From contig CAZJNX010000228.1 in NCBI GenBank assembly GCA_964547415.1, positions 1 through 7,064 on the forward strand: 7,064 nt of DNA. Reading direction: 5' to 3'. A program made the position numbers and the translations under genes. The stretch is from CAZJNX01 sp964547415 (GTDB lineage: Bacteria > Pseudomonadota > Alphaproteobacteria > Rhizobiales > Amorphaceae). The notes beneath the pieces were generated by a model that saw only the letters and a list, made by a program, of their open reading frames with translations, was not told where the DNA came from and did not search any database. Shown piece after piece: positions 1 through 6,942 of the stretch (the stretch's first letter is position 1; the number at the start of each line of letters is the position of its first letter).

Positions 1-82
1 TCCAGTTGAGGTAGCGGCGGCACAGCTTCAGCATTTTGCCGACCCGCTTTTGATGGACGTCGTAGACCAGGATTACATACAT
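1..82 (-). CDS. cas2: Cas2, spacer-integration subunit (5' part only; continues past the left edge)
   Basis: The visible 27 codons start MYVILVYDVHQKRVGKMLK and continue to CRRYLNW. This is the classic Cas2 N-terminus: a hydrophobic first beta strand ending in the conserved Asp of the YDV motif (D8), then a basic helix. Cas2 is a ferredoxin-fold dimer that bridges two Cas1 dimers in the integrase complex that inserts new spacers at the leader end of the array. Full-length relatives have about 90 residues, so roughly two thirds of the gene lies outside the window. The ATG overlaps the cas1 stop by one base (TAATG), which implies translational coupling. No strong Shine-Dalgarno precedes it. The identity is close to certain; the rest of the protein cannot be judged. 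Confidence 0.95.
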   Translation of the reverse strand, partial: MYVILVYDVHQKRVGKMLKLCRRYLNW

Positions 83-1092
83 TACCACCAGATTTTGAAG
101 GGTTCAAACTGAGGCTCCATTTTGAGCAAGTGCTTTGCTAGTTTGTAGCAGTCCAGCCGGAGTAAGTGCCGATAGCTGACCTTGCGCTCCAGTTTCCGGT
201 GCTGTATCGTCTGTTGCAGGCGTTCTTCCCAGGCTTGTACTACCTTTTTCCGGCCCGCTGGCGATAGAAAGCAGGCATTGTCCACCCAATCGAAGTGTTC
301 GGGACGGATTTCCCTGCGGTTGCATAACCGGAAGATCAGCCGGTCTACCAGAATAGGCTTGAAAATTTCGGAAATATCCAAAGCCAGACTGAAACGGCGG
401 GTGCCCGGTTCGTGCAAATAACTCAGGGTCGGGTTGAGCTGGGAATTGTAGATGGCATCGAGGCATACCGTATAGCAAAGTGAATTGCCAAAACTAATCA
501 GTGCGTTGAGCTCGTCTGCGGGTGGCCGCTTGCGCCTTCCCTTCCATTCAAAAGTGTCAATGATGCTTCCAAAGGATTGGTAGTACGTTTGCCGGGCATT
601 GCCTTCCAACCCCATCAAATGCCCTACATTCTTTGCGTTTGGCAACTCTGCTTTCAGTTGCTCGACCTGCCTGATAATGTCCCTGAGCTCCCGGCCGCGG
701 TTTCCGTAATACTTTAAATTTTTGAGTATGTTAAACATACTGGCCTCTACGAATGCCTTCGCTATGCCCAGGCGCTGCGAAGTCTCACGGTAGGCATCAG
801 CCTGAGCAATAAGAAGCTGACCAGCGAGTAAATGTTCTTTAGGGGCAAAGCTTCCGGTGTAATGCTGGTAGTAATCAAAGAAGTGAACCGGGATATGATT
901 GCGCCCCAAAAAATTGTACAAGGCACTATTAGTATCCAAACTGCCGAAAATATAAAGCGCACTGACACCTTCTACCGGCAGATACCTTGGTTTTAGGTCG
1001 GGTTTTTCCTCGGTTGGCTGAGGTTCAAATTTCAGGGTATTCTCGCGCCGGCTCATGCGCCCGGGATTGAACAGATAATACGCTTTCTTCAT
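82..1092 (-). CDS. cas1: Cas1 integrase, type I-B lineage
   Basis: Cas1 is the metal-dependent integrase that joins prespacer ends to the CRISPR repeat, acting as a Cas1-Cas2 complex. The 336-residue product starts MKKAYYLFNPGRMSRRENTL, the opening typical of I-B (HMARI/TNEAP) Cas1, and ends FKIWW, also typical of that branch. Residues about 1-85 form the beta-rich N-terminal domain (ALYIFGSLDTN, then HFFDYYQHYTGSF). The helical catalytic domain follows. Expected active-site residues are present: E163 in LMGLEGNAR, H227 in SYLHEPG, and D239/E242 in LALDISEIFKP. The reading frame extends upstream to a TTG at 1134, but that would overlap cas4 and add a hydrophobic, Cys-containing leader absent from the family, so the ATG at 1092 is preferred. 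It lies 11 bases after the cas4 stop. The gene looks intact. It does not resemble I-C Cas1 at the N-terminus, although the gene order of the operon recalls I-C. Confidence 0.96.
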   Translation of the reverse strand: MKKAYYLFNPGRMSRRENTLKFEPQPTEEKPDLKPRYLPVEGVSALYIFGSLDTNSALYNFLGRNHIPVHFFDYYQHYTGSFAPKEHLLAGQLLIAQADAYRETSQRLGIAKAFVEASMFNILKNLKYYGNRGRELRDIIRQVEQLKAELPNAKNVGHLMGLEGNARQTYYQSFGSIIDTFEWKGRRKRPPADELNALISFGNSLCYTVCLDAIYNSQLNPTLSYLHEPGTRRFSLALDISEIFKPILVDRLIFRLCNRREIRPEHFDWVDNACFLSPAGRKKVVQAWEERLQQTIQHRKLERKVSYRHLLRLDCYKLAKHLLKMEPQFEPFKIWW

Positions 1093-1103
1093 AGCTACAC
1101 AGT

Positions 1104-1598
1104 TTATACAAAACAAAAGTCCCGGTACGCACAATTTTTACAATAGGCTTTTTTGACCAAAGCCGGGCAGTAATCTTGTTTCACAATCCGTTCGATTTCA
1201 GCTTCCCAGCCCTGAATATCTTGCCGGATTTCATCGGTAAGCGTTACTGTCCTGCTACGCCGTTGTTTGGGGTATTCAAGTATACCCTGTACGCCATCAA
1301 TACCTGCTTTTTCTAATACATACAGATAGTACTGGACCTGCGCTACATGGGCGTGTTCCAGTTTGGGGCTTTTCTTGACTTCCCGCACCAGCTTTTCGCG
1401 TGGGTCGAAATGGTCAATTTTTAGAAAACCCAAATTCAGTTCCCGCCAGCGGGAGGCGCGGTGAGCGTAGGACTGCTTGCCGATCAGCTTTCCTTCGCCC
1501 ACCGCCTGACTGTTGTCTTCCTGCCGCATGCCCTGGTGGTGTAGCCACAATTTTCGGTGGCAAAGGTGGTAGTAGGTGATGTGGGAGGCGGAGATCAT
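1104..1598 (-). CDS. cas4: Cas4, Fe-S RecB-like nuclease for prespacer trimming
   Basis: Cas4 (164 residues, normal for the short I-B form) processes prespacer ends and helps select for a PAM before Cas1-Cas2 integration. The four Cys of the iron-sulfur cluster are present: C13 in YYHLCHRKLWL, then C153, C156 and C162 in YCKNCAYRDFC. The RecB-nuclease core shows D62 (LKID), E73 and K75 (REVKKS), and the QxxxY motif Q87/Y91 in AQVQYYLYVL. The motif I metal-binding His, expected after GKLI, is replaced by Gly (G40 in GKLIGKQSY; codon GGC at 1481-1479). This may be a trait of a Cas4 subfamily rather than a loss, and I cannot check that here. The start ATG overlaps the cas7 stop as ATGA, so translation is probably coupled to cas7. 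Pairing with an I-B-type Cas1 fits. Confidence 0.94.
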   Translation of the reverse strand: MISASHITYYHLCHRKLWLHHQGMRQEDNSQAVGEGKLIGKQSYAHRASRWRELNLGFLKIDHFDPREKLVREVKKSPKLEHAHVAQVQYYLYVLEKAGIDGVQGILEYPKQRRSRTVTLTDEIRQDIQGWEAEIERIVKQDYCPALVKKAYCKNCAYRDFCFV

Positions 1599-2662
1599 GA
1601 GGTTTGCATAATCCCCTTCTGCAACTCTTGCAAAATGTGTTGCTCTGCATTATTCATGGCATTACCGTCTACAACCACTTCGCTAACAAAACCTTTTACT
1701 GCTGGAGCTAAAAACAACTCAACACCATCAATAGAATCCTCAATTACTGGTGCTGCCTTGTAAGGCTGCGTTGCGTCTTCCACAATATCTGCACGGATAG
1801 CATTGATGATACTGTTTGCGTTGTTGCTAACAGCCAGAGCTAATGTCCCCTGCGGACTAAAAGTACGGCTCTGATTACTCGTTATACGCCAGTTGACAAT
1901 TGCTTTGGCTAAAGCTTTGAGAATCTGACTTTGCCGTTCTGCAGGGGCGTATAAGCGCTCTCCAACTTCCCTCCATCCCTCTTCTTTCAGCTCGGCTATT
2001 TGCTCTTCAGTAATTTCCGGATCATACTGGTTAGTAGAAACAGAGAAAAGCGTAGTTAAGTCAACAGCTATATCAAAAACAAACAATCCATTTGCTCGGG
2101 GGCCTAATTTGAGCCAGTTACGCATGGGAAGCGTTTTATCGGCTTCAGTTAAATACGCTTTTATTTCTTCAGGACTGAGTTCATTACCTTTTTCATCTGT
2201 AACCCTCACCTTATGATAGCCAGGTTGATCGCTACGGTCAAATGTGCCGCTTTCAGAATCTTCCAATCGAGCCAGGGACGGATGTAATGGCCTCATGGCT
2301 GAGATAGAAAGAGGGCTTCTTCTTTTTACAGCGGTAGCACCCTTTTGAGCGCGCATCCATCCGCCTATAAGTTGATCGGCATATTGTGGGTCGCAAGGGT
2401 TCCAAGGCTCTTTTTGGTCAGATTGTTTGACTTCGCCTGCTTTAGCTTTTTTTAGCTGGTAGTTGAACGTGATAGGGGCACGTCGTTCCCCATCCATGGA
2501 TTCTACCATAGCATCAAGTATAGAGCGTTTCACTTGTTGGCCACTTGAGTAGGGCTGGGGTTTGTTTGTTAATGCATCCCAATAGTGCTTTTGCCCGTCA
2601 CTAACGCCAAAGACAGTATGTTCAACTTGGCGCAATCCTCGGATATAAATGAATCTAGACAT
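1595..2662 (-). CDS. cas7: Cas7 backbone subunit of Cascade, Csp1-like
   Basis: This 355-residue protein is called Cas7, the subunit that polymerises along the crRNA spacer to form the Cascade backbone. It starts with a short beta strand (MSRFIYIRGLRQVEHTVFG). The motif YSSGQQVKRSILDA at 38-51 corresponds to the SGQ...KR segment seen near the N-terminus of several Cas7 families. A core-strand segment NGLFVFDIAVDLTTLFSV lies at 191-208, and NQSRTFSPQGTLALAV at 263-278 resembles the conserved G/N-x-x-R...P element of Csd2, Cst2 and DevR proteins. The region at about 70-185 is a long, charged insertion, probably the thumb or finger that contacts neighbouring subunits. Position between the large subunit and cas4 matches type I-C operons. 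It starts 14 bases after the cas8 stop, after an A/T-rich stretch with no Shine-Dalgarno. Assignment to the PGING Csp1 branch is tentative; Cas7 identity rests on motifs plus context. Confidence 0.85.
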   Translation of the reverse strand: MSRFIYIRGLRQVEHTVFGVSDGQKHYWDALTNKPQPYSSGQQVKRSILDAMVESMDGERRAPITFNYQLKKAKAGEVKQSDQKEPWNPCDPQYADQLIGGWMRAQKGATAVKRRSPLSISAMRPLHPSLARLEDSESGTFDRSDQPGYHKVRVTDEKGNELSPEEIKAYLTEADKTLPMRNWLKLGPRANGLFVFDIAVDLTTLFSVSTNQYDPEITEEQIAELKEEGWREVGERLYAPAERQSQILKALAKAIVNWRITSNQSRTFSPQGTLALAVSNNANSIINAIRADIVEDATQPYKAAPVIEDSIDGVELFLAPAVKGFVSEVVVDGNAMNNAEQHILQELQKGIMQTS

Positions 2663-2676
2663 AGTGATTAATTTTT

Positions 2677-4005
2677 TTAAAGGTTATTATAAGCATGCTT
2701 AAAGCGTACAAGCGTGATGAATAGCGGGACGTTAGTTGCTGGCATCCGCATCAGTTCGTGTACCGTTTTCTCAAAAACGCCTTTCTGCTCAGCAGCAGGA
2801 GATTGTTTAAATTCTTCTTCTGTAATAAGGTCAGTCAGTGCGGTTATAAATTGCTTCTTACCGCCTGCTTCTAAGACTTTCGCAACAGCTTGCGAAAGGA
2901 CTTTTTTACCTCTGGATGAGGGCCCTACCTTAGACAGGACTTCAGCCAGCTCTTGTGCAGTCAAGAGTAACTCTTCGTTCTTAAGCATAGCAATGATCCA
3001 TGTTTGATATATTCTGAAATTGATGATAGTATTTTCACTGAACTTGATAGACTTTGGATTTTGATCCCTGGTAGTCATATATTTCCGGAGGTCTTTGGGC
3101 TCTACTGCCCTTAATCCAATAGCTCCCATTCGGCAAGCCTGAAAAAAGCTTAGTTCAGTGTCGTATAGCGCTTCTAAGCTTTTTCTTTCCCTGGTGAAAT
3201 CCTCTGCGCCGAAGAGTTTCTCGTACAGTGTTGATAACTTTTGTATTTCACCTAGCTTGATCGGCACGAAACCGACGGAAGTATTTGTTTGTCCAAAGGA
3301 ATAGATATAGGTCATGATATCTGGCTGCTTCGCGATTCGTGCTAAAGCAAAGAGTACGCTGATCCAGGAAGGGGTGACAAAAGCGCTCACTCCATCTTTC
3401 ATACTCATTGCATCCGGTGGTGGAAAGTGAGCTAATCGGTCTTTTTCTACTTTTCGATTAGCATTATGTATGAGCCACCAGGCATTCCAACTGTCAATCT
3501 GATGAGGTTTGAGGGTATCATATTGATCGAGGAATTTTCTGTAATAAATCCAGCCCTCTACAATCAAGTCAAGTATTGCTGGCGTCTTTACGAGCAAAGA
3601 AACTCCTCCTTTGACCCCAATACCCGCGGCCATTCCAAGCCAAGAGAAGTAAGCATCGTCGGTGTGAAAACTAATATCTATTTGACTGATTTGACTTGCA
3701 GTTGCAGAAGAAAGTTCTCGGCTAAAGCCACCCATAAATAGGTGCCCTTCCCGCCCCTCCAATACTTCGACATCGCCATGAAAAGCAGATAGTGCGGCCT
3801 GCCTTACTTCTGCCGTAAGCGGCTTTTTCTTTTTCTGTTTGTATGCTTGATCAAATTTGGAGTTGTTGGCCAGCATAAGATAGCGTTCACTATCAAAAAA
3901 CAACGGAAAGAACTCTTCGTCAAAGTACGTTTTGACAGTGACCTCTCTCCCTGTACGTTCTTTCCAGCGGCTAAAAATCAACTTTCCGATTTCTGCTGTA
4001 TACAT
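2677..4005 (-). CDS. cas8: Cas8-type large subunit of Cascade, probably Csp2-like
   Basis: The 442-residue product sits where type I operons carry the large subunit, between cas3 and cas7, only three bases after the cas3 stop (TAGTCTATG). In Cascade this subunit recognises the PAM and helps unwind target DNA. Cas8 proteins diverge strongly, and I recognise no diagnostic motif, so the call rests mainly on context and length; Csp2 of the PGING set is the closest candidate. The N-terminal part (1-100) has a helical start and a Lys-rich loop (KQKKKK, 56-61). A central segment (171-252) holds NAWWLIHNANRK and SFGQTNTSVGFVPIKLG. The C-terminal part from about 320 is almost wholly helical (ELAEVLSKV, KKVLSQAVAKVLEA, HELMRM), as expected for a fused small-subunit-like (Cas11) domain. 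No transmembrane segment or nuclease motif was seen. It could be a divergent Cas8b or Cas8c. Confidence 0.75.
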   Translation of the reverse strand: MYTAEIGKLIFSRWKERTGREVTVKTYFDEEFFPLFFDSERYLMLANNSKFDQAYKQKKKKPLTAEVRQAALSAFHGDVEVLEGREGHLFMGGFSRELSSATASQISQIDISFHTDDAYFSWLGMAAGIGVKGGVSLLVKTPAILDLIVEGWIYYRKFLDQYDTLKPHQIDSWNAWWLIHNANRKVEKDRLAHFPPPDAMSMKDGVSAFVTPSWISVLFALARIAKQPDIMTYIYSFGQTNTSVGFVPIKLGEIQKLSTLYEKLFGAEDFTRERKSLEALYDTELSFFQACRMGAIGLRAVEPKDLRKYMTTRDQNPKSIKFSENTIINFRIYQTWIIAMLKNEELLLTAQELAEVLSKVGPSSRGKKVLSQAVAKVLEAGGKKQFITALTDLITEEEFKQSPAAEQKGVFEKTVHELMRMPATNVPLFITLVRFKHAYNNL

Positions 4006-4008
4006 AGA

Positions 4009-6282
4009 CTAAAGGATTTGTGCGTTAGGAGATACTTGCTTTTCTGCGATGAGCCCTCTTCGGTCCATTTCATCAAACTTATAGCGCTCATCAGGAAGAA
4101 TTAATGGATAGCTTCCTGACTGTTCGATAGCCAATTTGTTATATCTGTTGAAGTTTCCAGGTACAGGTATCTCGTAAAGTGGCTTTTTATCATGTCGGGC
4201 ATATCGGTACTCTTCTACTTCACTGGCTAAAACACAGCAATGCCCTTCAATACCCAGGGCTTCAATGATTACACCTCTGGGGCGGTGCTCCAACTTTTTC
4301 ATTCTGCAGTGGTCACCCTCTATAAACTGGTAATCATTGGAAGTGGGGATGGGGGCGCTTTCAGGATAGACTTGATCCAGAAGAGATTGTGTCATTTTCT
4401 CTTTAAACACATCTCCGTCCGGTAAAACCTCATAAGAACGTTTAACGACATCTATGTCATAAGGCAGGACCTCCCTGGGTTTATCAGAAGGAGCAAGGAT
4501 ATGAATAGGGCGTAATGTCCGCTCACTTTTTGGTTTCCTTTTTCTATTGACTCTCCCGAAGCGCTGAATCAAAGCATCAAGAGGTGCTGCCTCAGTAATC
4601 ATGCGGTCATAAGAGATATCCAGGCTAACCTCTACAACCTGAGTAGCCACCGCAATTGCTGCCTGGGTTCCAGAGCTGGAGTCTTGTAATTCAATTACCT
4701 CTTTTTCGAGTTTTGCCCGGTCCTTTCGCCTATATCGGCTATGGATTAGGACTATAGGTATATTGCTATGCTTTTGTAGTAGTGATTCGTAGATTTCTTG
4801 TGCCCTTTTTACTTGGTTTGCAACTATCAATATGCGCTCCCCTTCGGCAATAGCAAGGTCAATGATTGAATCCATAGCAGCACGATCTATGGGGCTACCT
4901 TCATGACTTTTATAAATGACATGACGGTCAAAATCCTCAAGTATATGCTCATCTAGCTCTACTTGATATACAGAATCTGAACCTCCAAGTATAGTTAATA
5001 ATCGATGAGCGAGGGCCGTAGGTAGAGTAGCAGTTCCGATATGCACGCTGCATTCCAGCACAATCAATCGCTGCACTATTTCAAGTACCATCCGTTGTGC
5101 TTTATCACTGAAGGTATGGACCTCGTCTAAAATCACATCTTGTCCACGCACATCTAAAGCTATGCTTTCGTGACCTGGCGTGCCAAAAACCAAGGCAGAC
5201 AATTGGTGTGGCGTCATCACCTTAATAGAAGCTCCAGGATGATGCTGCATGTCAACATCTTCAGATGCTTCTTCTGCAATCTTTTTTCCTGCTGGTTCGG
5301 TTTCGAGACTGACTTTTGAGGCAGCATGCACTCTCCTTATATCTTCTTCTGGGAAGTCGTCCTTAAACCGTTTATACATGGCATTGATAGATGCCTGGAA
5401 AGGTAAAGTGTAGAAAATACGCCCCTTACACCTTCGAACAAGGAAGTCGGTTTTACCTGCTCCCGTGGGTGCTGTGACCAGTGTATGCTTTTTGGCAATA
5501 CCTACCTTTACCTGTGAAAGCGGGTACAAATAGGCACGTTCACTCTTCGTCCGCTGCTCATAAGGTTTTGTGTCAGGCACTTTAAATAGTTTAAGAGTCT
5601 TCTTTGTCGTTTCATCCTGGAAACCACTTGCAAAATGGTCAGCAGTCATGAGCAATCCGCGATGCGGCGACCAATCATTTGGCACGCTTTCTACATAGTC
5701 TATAGCATACTTTAAAGCATCCGATGCTTCTTCTTCAGAAATTTCAATTTTAGGCAAGCCAAATGTTGAAGCGACCTCAATTGCAGCGGGTGCCCATTCC
5801 TCATAGTAGTTCAAGTGTGTTTCGAGTATCATTGATGGGTCTCCAGCTTCTTCTTCCAACAGGTCAAGCAAACCTCTGCCGGATTTGTCTCCAACGATAG
5901 ACTTGTGATGAGCTACAACCATTTCGATTAGCGCCGGCCACTCATTTTTTGGGAAAAGCGGCAAAAATGCCAAAGAGGAGTATTCATGCCGATGCGTAGG
6001 TACTTTATCCAGGTCCCTCCACCTTAGCTCTTTTCTAATTGCTTCGCTTCCTGCCAGCTTTTTGAGCCATCCTTCTCTGTGCTCTTTGGGTTTGTCAAGA
6101 AGCATCGCTTGAAATACCGGATGCCCCTTGCCCAAGTCATGTAGGATAGCACCTTTTATCGCCAATTCCTGATCAAATGAATAGGCTTTTGCGAAAGCCT
6201 CTATGGCTTGAACTACATGCAAAGTATGCTCCTCCAGGAACAACAAGCCTCTATCTGCACTTTTTGCCAGAAGATTACGCAT
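4009..6282 (-). CDS. cas3: Cas3, HD nuclease and DExH helicase of type I interference
   Basis: Cas3 is recruited by target-bound Cascade and then nicks, unwinds and degrades the DNA. With the ATG at 6282 the protein has 757 residues and carries both domains in one chain. The N-terminal HD domain shows H19 (EEHTLHVV), H48-D49 with K52 (ILHDLGKG), H97/H99 (THRHEYSS), H125-H126 (VAHHKS) and D215 (TADHFAS). The superfamily 2 helicase follows: Walker A APTGAGKT (K277), DEVH box at 386-389, motif III GTAT at 416-419, and motif VI QRFGRVNR at 573-580. A C-terminal domain continues to the end. All expected residues are present, so the enzyme looks active. In-frame starts at 6303 (ATG) or 6309 (TTG) are possible; 6282 is preferred because LLAKS...LEEHT then begins right after the start, as usual in Cas3. 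It overlaps the cas5 end by eight bases (ATGCGTAA). Confidence 0.96.
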   Translation of the reverse strand: MRNLLAKSADRGLLFLEEHTLHVVQAIEAFAKAYSFDQELAIKGAILHDLGKGHPVFQAMLLDKPKEHREGWLKKLAGSEAIRKELRWRDLDKVPTHRHEYSSLAFLPLFPKNEWPALIEMVVAHHKSIVGDKSGRGLLDLLEEEAGDPSMILETHLNYYEEWAPAAIEVASTFGLPKIEISEEEASDALKYAIDYVESVPNDWSPHRGLLMTADHFASGFQDETTKKTLKLFKVPDTKPYEQRTKSERAYLYPLSQVKVGIAKKHTLVTAPTGAGKTDFLVRRCKGRIFYTLPFQASINAMYKRFKDDFPEEDIRRVHAASKVSLETEPAGKKIAEEASEDVDMQHHPGASIKVMTPHQLSALVFGTPGHESIALDVRGQDVILDEVHTFSDKAQRMVLEIVQRLIVLECSVHIGTATLPTALAHRLLTILGGSDSVYQVELDEHILEDFDRHVIYKSHEGSPIDRAAMDSIIDLAIAEGERILIVANQVKRAQEIYESLLQKHSNIPIVLIHSRYRRKDRAKLEKEVIELQDSSSGTQAAIAVATQVVEVSLDISYDRMITEAAPLDALIQRFGRVNRKRKPKSERTLRPIHILAPSDKPREVLPYDIDVVKRSYEVLPDGDVFKEKMTQSLLDQVYPESAPIPTSNDYQFIEGDHCRMKKLEHRPRGVIIEALGIEGHCCVLASEVEEYRYARHDKKPLYEIPVPGNFNRYNKLAIEQSGSYPLILPDERYKFDEMDRRGLIAEKQVSPNAQIL

Positions 6283-6871
6283 AGTCGTGAAATTGAGAAG
6301 CATCACCAATTATTTCAAGTCGACCGTACATAGGAACGGCTTGATGATACCGATTGTACCCAACCAAAAAGGCTTCATCAAGGTGTTCGCCGAACTGTAG
6401 CTCAAAGCCTACTAATTCCTCAAATTCAGCCTCAGGCATCGATCGTAGATCAGTAGGATATACCAAGTCTTCATTTCTGCAGAGACATAGGTGCTGTTGG
6501 GCCGCGATCTCCGCATCAGGTAGTGACTCAAAAGCCAAGTACAGTATAGGGTTCAAGAGCACGCTGCGGAAGAGAATGCCCTGCTGCCGTCTCATTTTGA
6601 CTTTTGCTTTTTGCCCCTTTATCTTTTTTGTCTCGTAATCCGCCCCTTGAATAACTTCCATTTGCCTTGCCAATCCATTATAGGCAAGCCTGTGGCGTTT
6701 AATCTTGAATATACCTTGTTCTAAGAGCAATTCCGGGAAAAGCTTTTTCTCCATTCCTTCAACTATACTAGGCGTAAGGAACTGCTGCGAAAATGTCTCT
6801 CCATCCCGAACCGCCGTCCAAGGCTTAATAAACCCAAATGGCCCGGTATACTTCACGACATAATAATCCAT
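6275..6871 (-). CDS. cas5: Cas5 subunit of Cascade, Cas5p-like; possible crRNA-processing nuclease
   Basis: Cas5 caps the 5' handle of the crRNA in Cascade and contacts the large subunit. This 198-residue protein opens with the conserved Cas5 signature: a first strand YYVVKYTGPFGFIKPW (3-18), then TFSQQFLTPSIVEGME (26-41), corresponding to the family pattern GPxAxF...P...TyxxPspsxlxG. A strongly basic stretch follows (K82 to R95, KIKGQKAKVKMRR), then LFRSVLLNPILYLAF (100-114). In type I-C, Cas5 replaces Cas6 and cuts the pre-crRNA. No cas6 is visible here, so Cas5 may do the same; H60, Y64 and the basic stretch are candidates for such a site, by inference only. It is the first gene of the operon in view and precedes cas3, the reverse of the usual I-C order (cas3-cas5). 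The ATG at 6871 is preceded by A/T-rich sequence and no Shine-Dalgarno. Confidence 0.88.
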   Translation of the reverse strand: MDYYVVKYTGPFGFIKPWTAVRDGETFSQQFLTPSIVEGMEKKLFPELLLEQGIFKIKRHRLAYNGLARQMEVIQGADYETKKIKGQKAKVKMRRQQGILFRSVLLNPILYLAFESLPDAEIAAQQHLCLCRNEDLVYPTDLRSMPEAEFEELVGFELQFGEHLDEAFLVGYNRYHQAVPMYGRLEIIGDASQFHDYA

Positions 6872-6942
6872 GAATCAATTTTTTGAAACTAAATGCCTTT
6901 GTAAATCTGTTGCTTAACAAGAGTGCAAGTTGCTATGGTTTC
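6872..6942 (-). promoter_or_regulatory. A/T-rich leader upstream of the cas operon, presumed promoter region
   Basis: These bases directly upstream of cas5 have about 31% G+C by hand count, far below the flanks on either side. As the first upstream gap in a tightly packed operon, this is the likely place for its promoter and 5' untranslated region. I found no good match to the Bacteroidota promoter pattern (TTG, then TAnnTTTG): the nearest candidate, TAGTTTCA on the minus strand, matches only four of six fixed positions. No operator, riboswitch or terminator hairpin is evident. The call rests on location and composition only. Confidence 0.3.

Noticed and set aside
182..421. Open frame on the plus strand antisense to cas1, and similar plus-strand frames at 1557-1763, 2714-3007, 3466-3741, 3847-4104, 4240-4425 and 6354-6638
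   Set aside because: All lie fully or almost fully opposite confidently identified cas genes, resemble no known family, and are expected chance products of antisense reading.
104..478. Second minus-strand frame within cas1 (also 762-968), and one overlapping cas4 at 1414-1650
   Set aside because: They are out-of-frame readings of conserved cas1 and cas4 coding sequence with no recognisable domain.
1093..1134. Upstream extension of cas1 to a TTG at 1134 (14 extra residues)
   Set aside because: It would overlap cas4, uses TTG, and adds a hydrophobic Cys-containing leader not found in Cas1; the family N-terminus begins exactly at the ATG at 1092.
5116..5127. DEVH rather than DEAD/DEAH in the Cas3 helicase box as a possible defect
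   Set aside because: The DExH form varies at the third position among Cas3 helicases, and the acidic and His residues are all kept.
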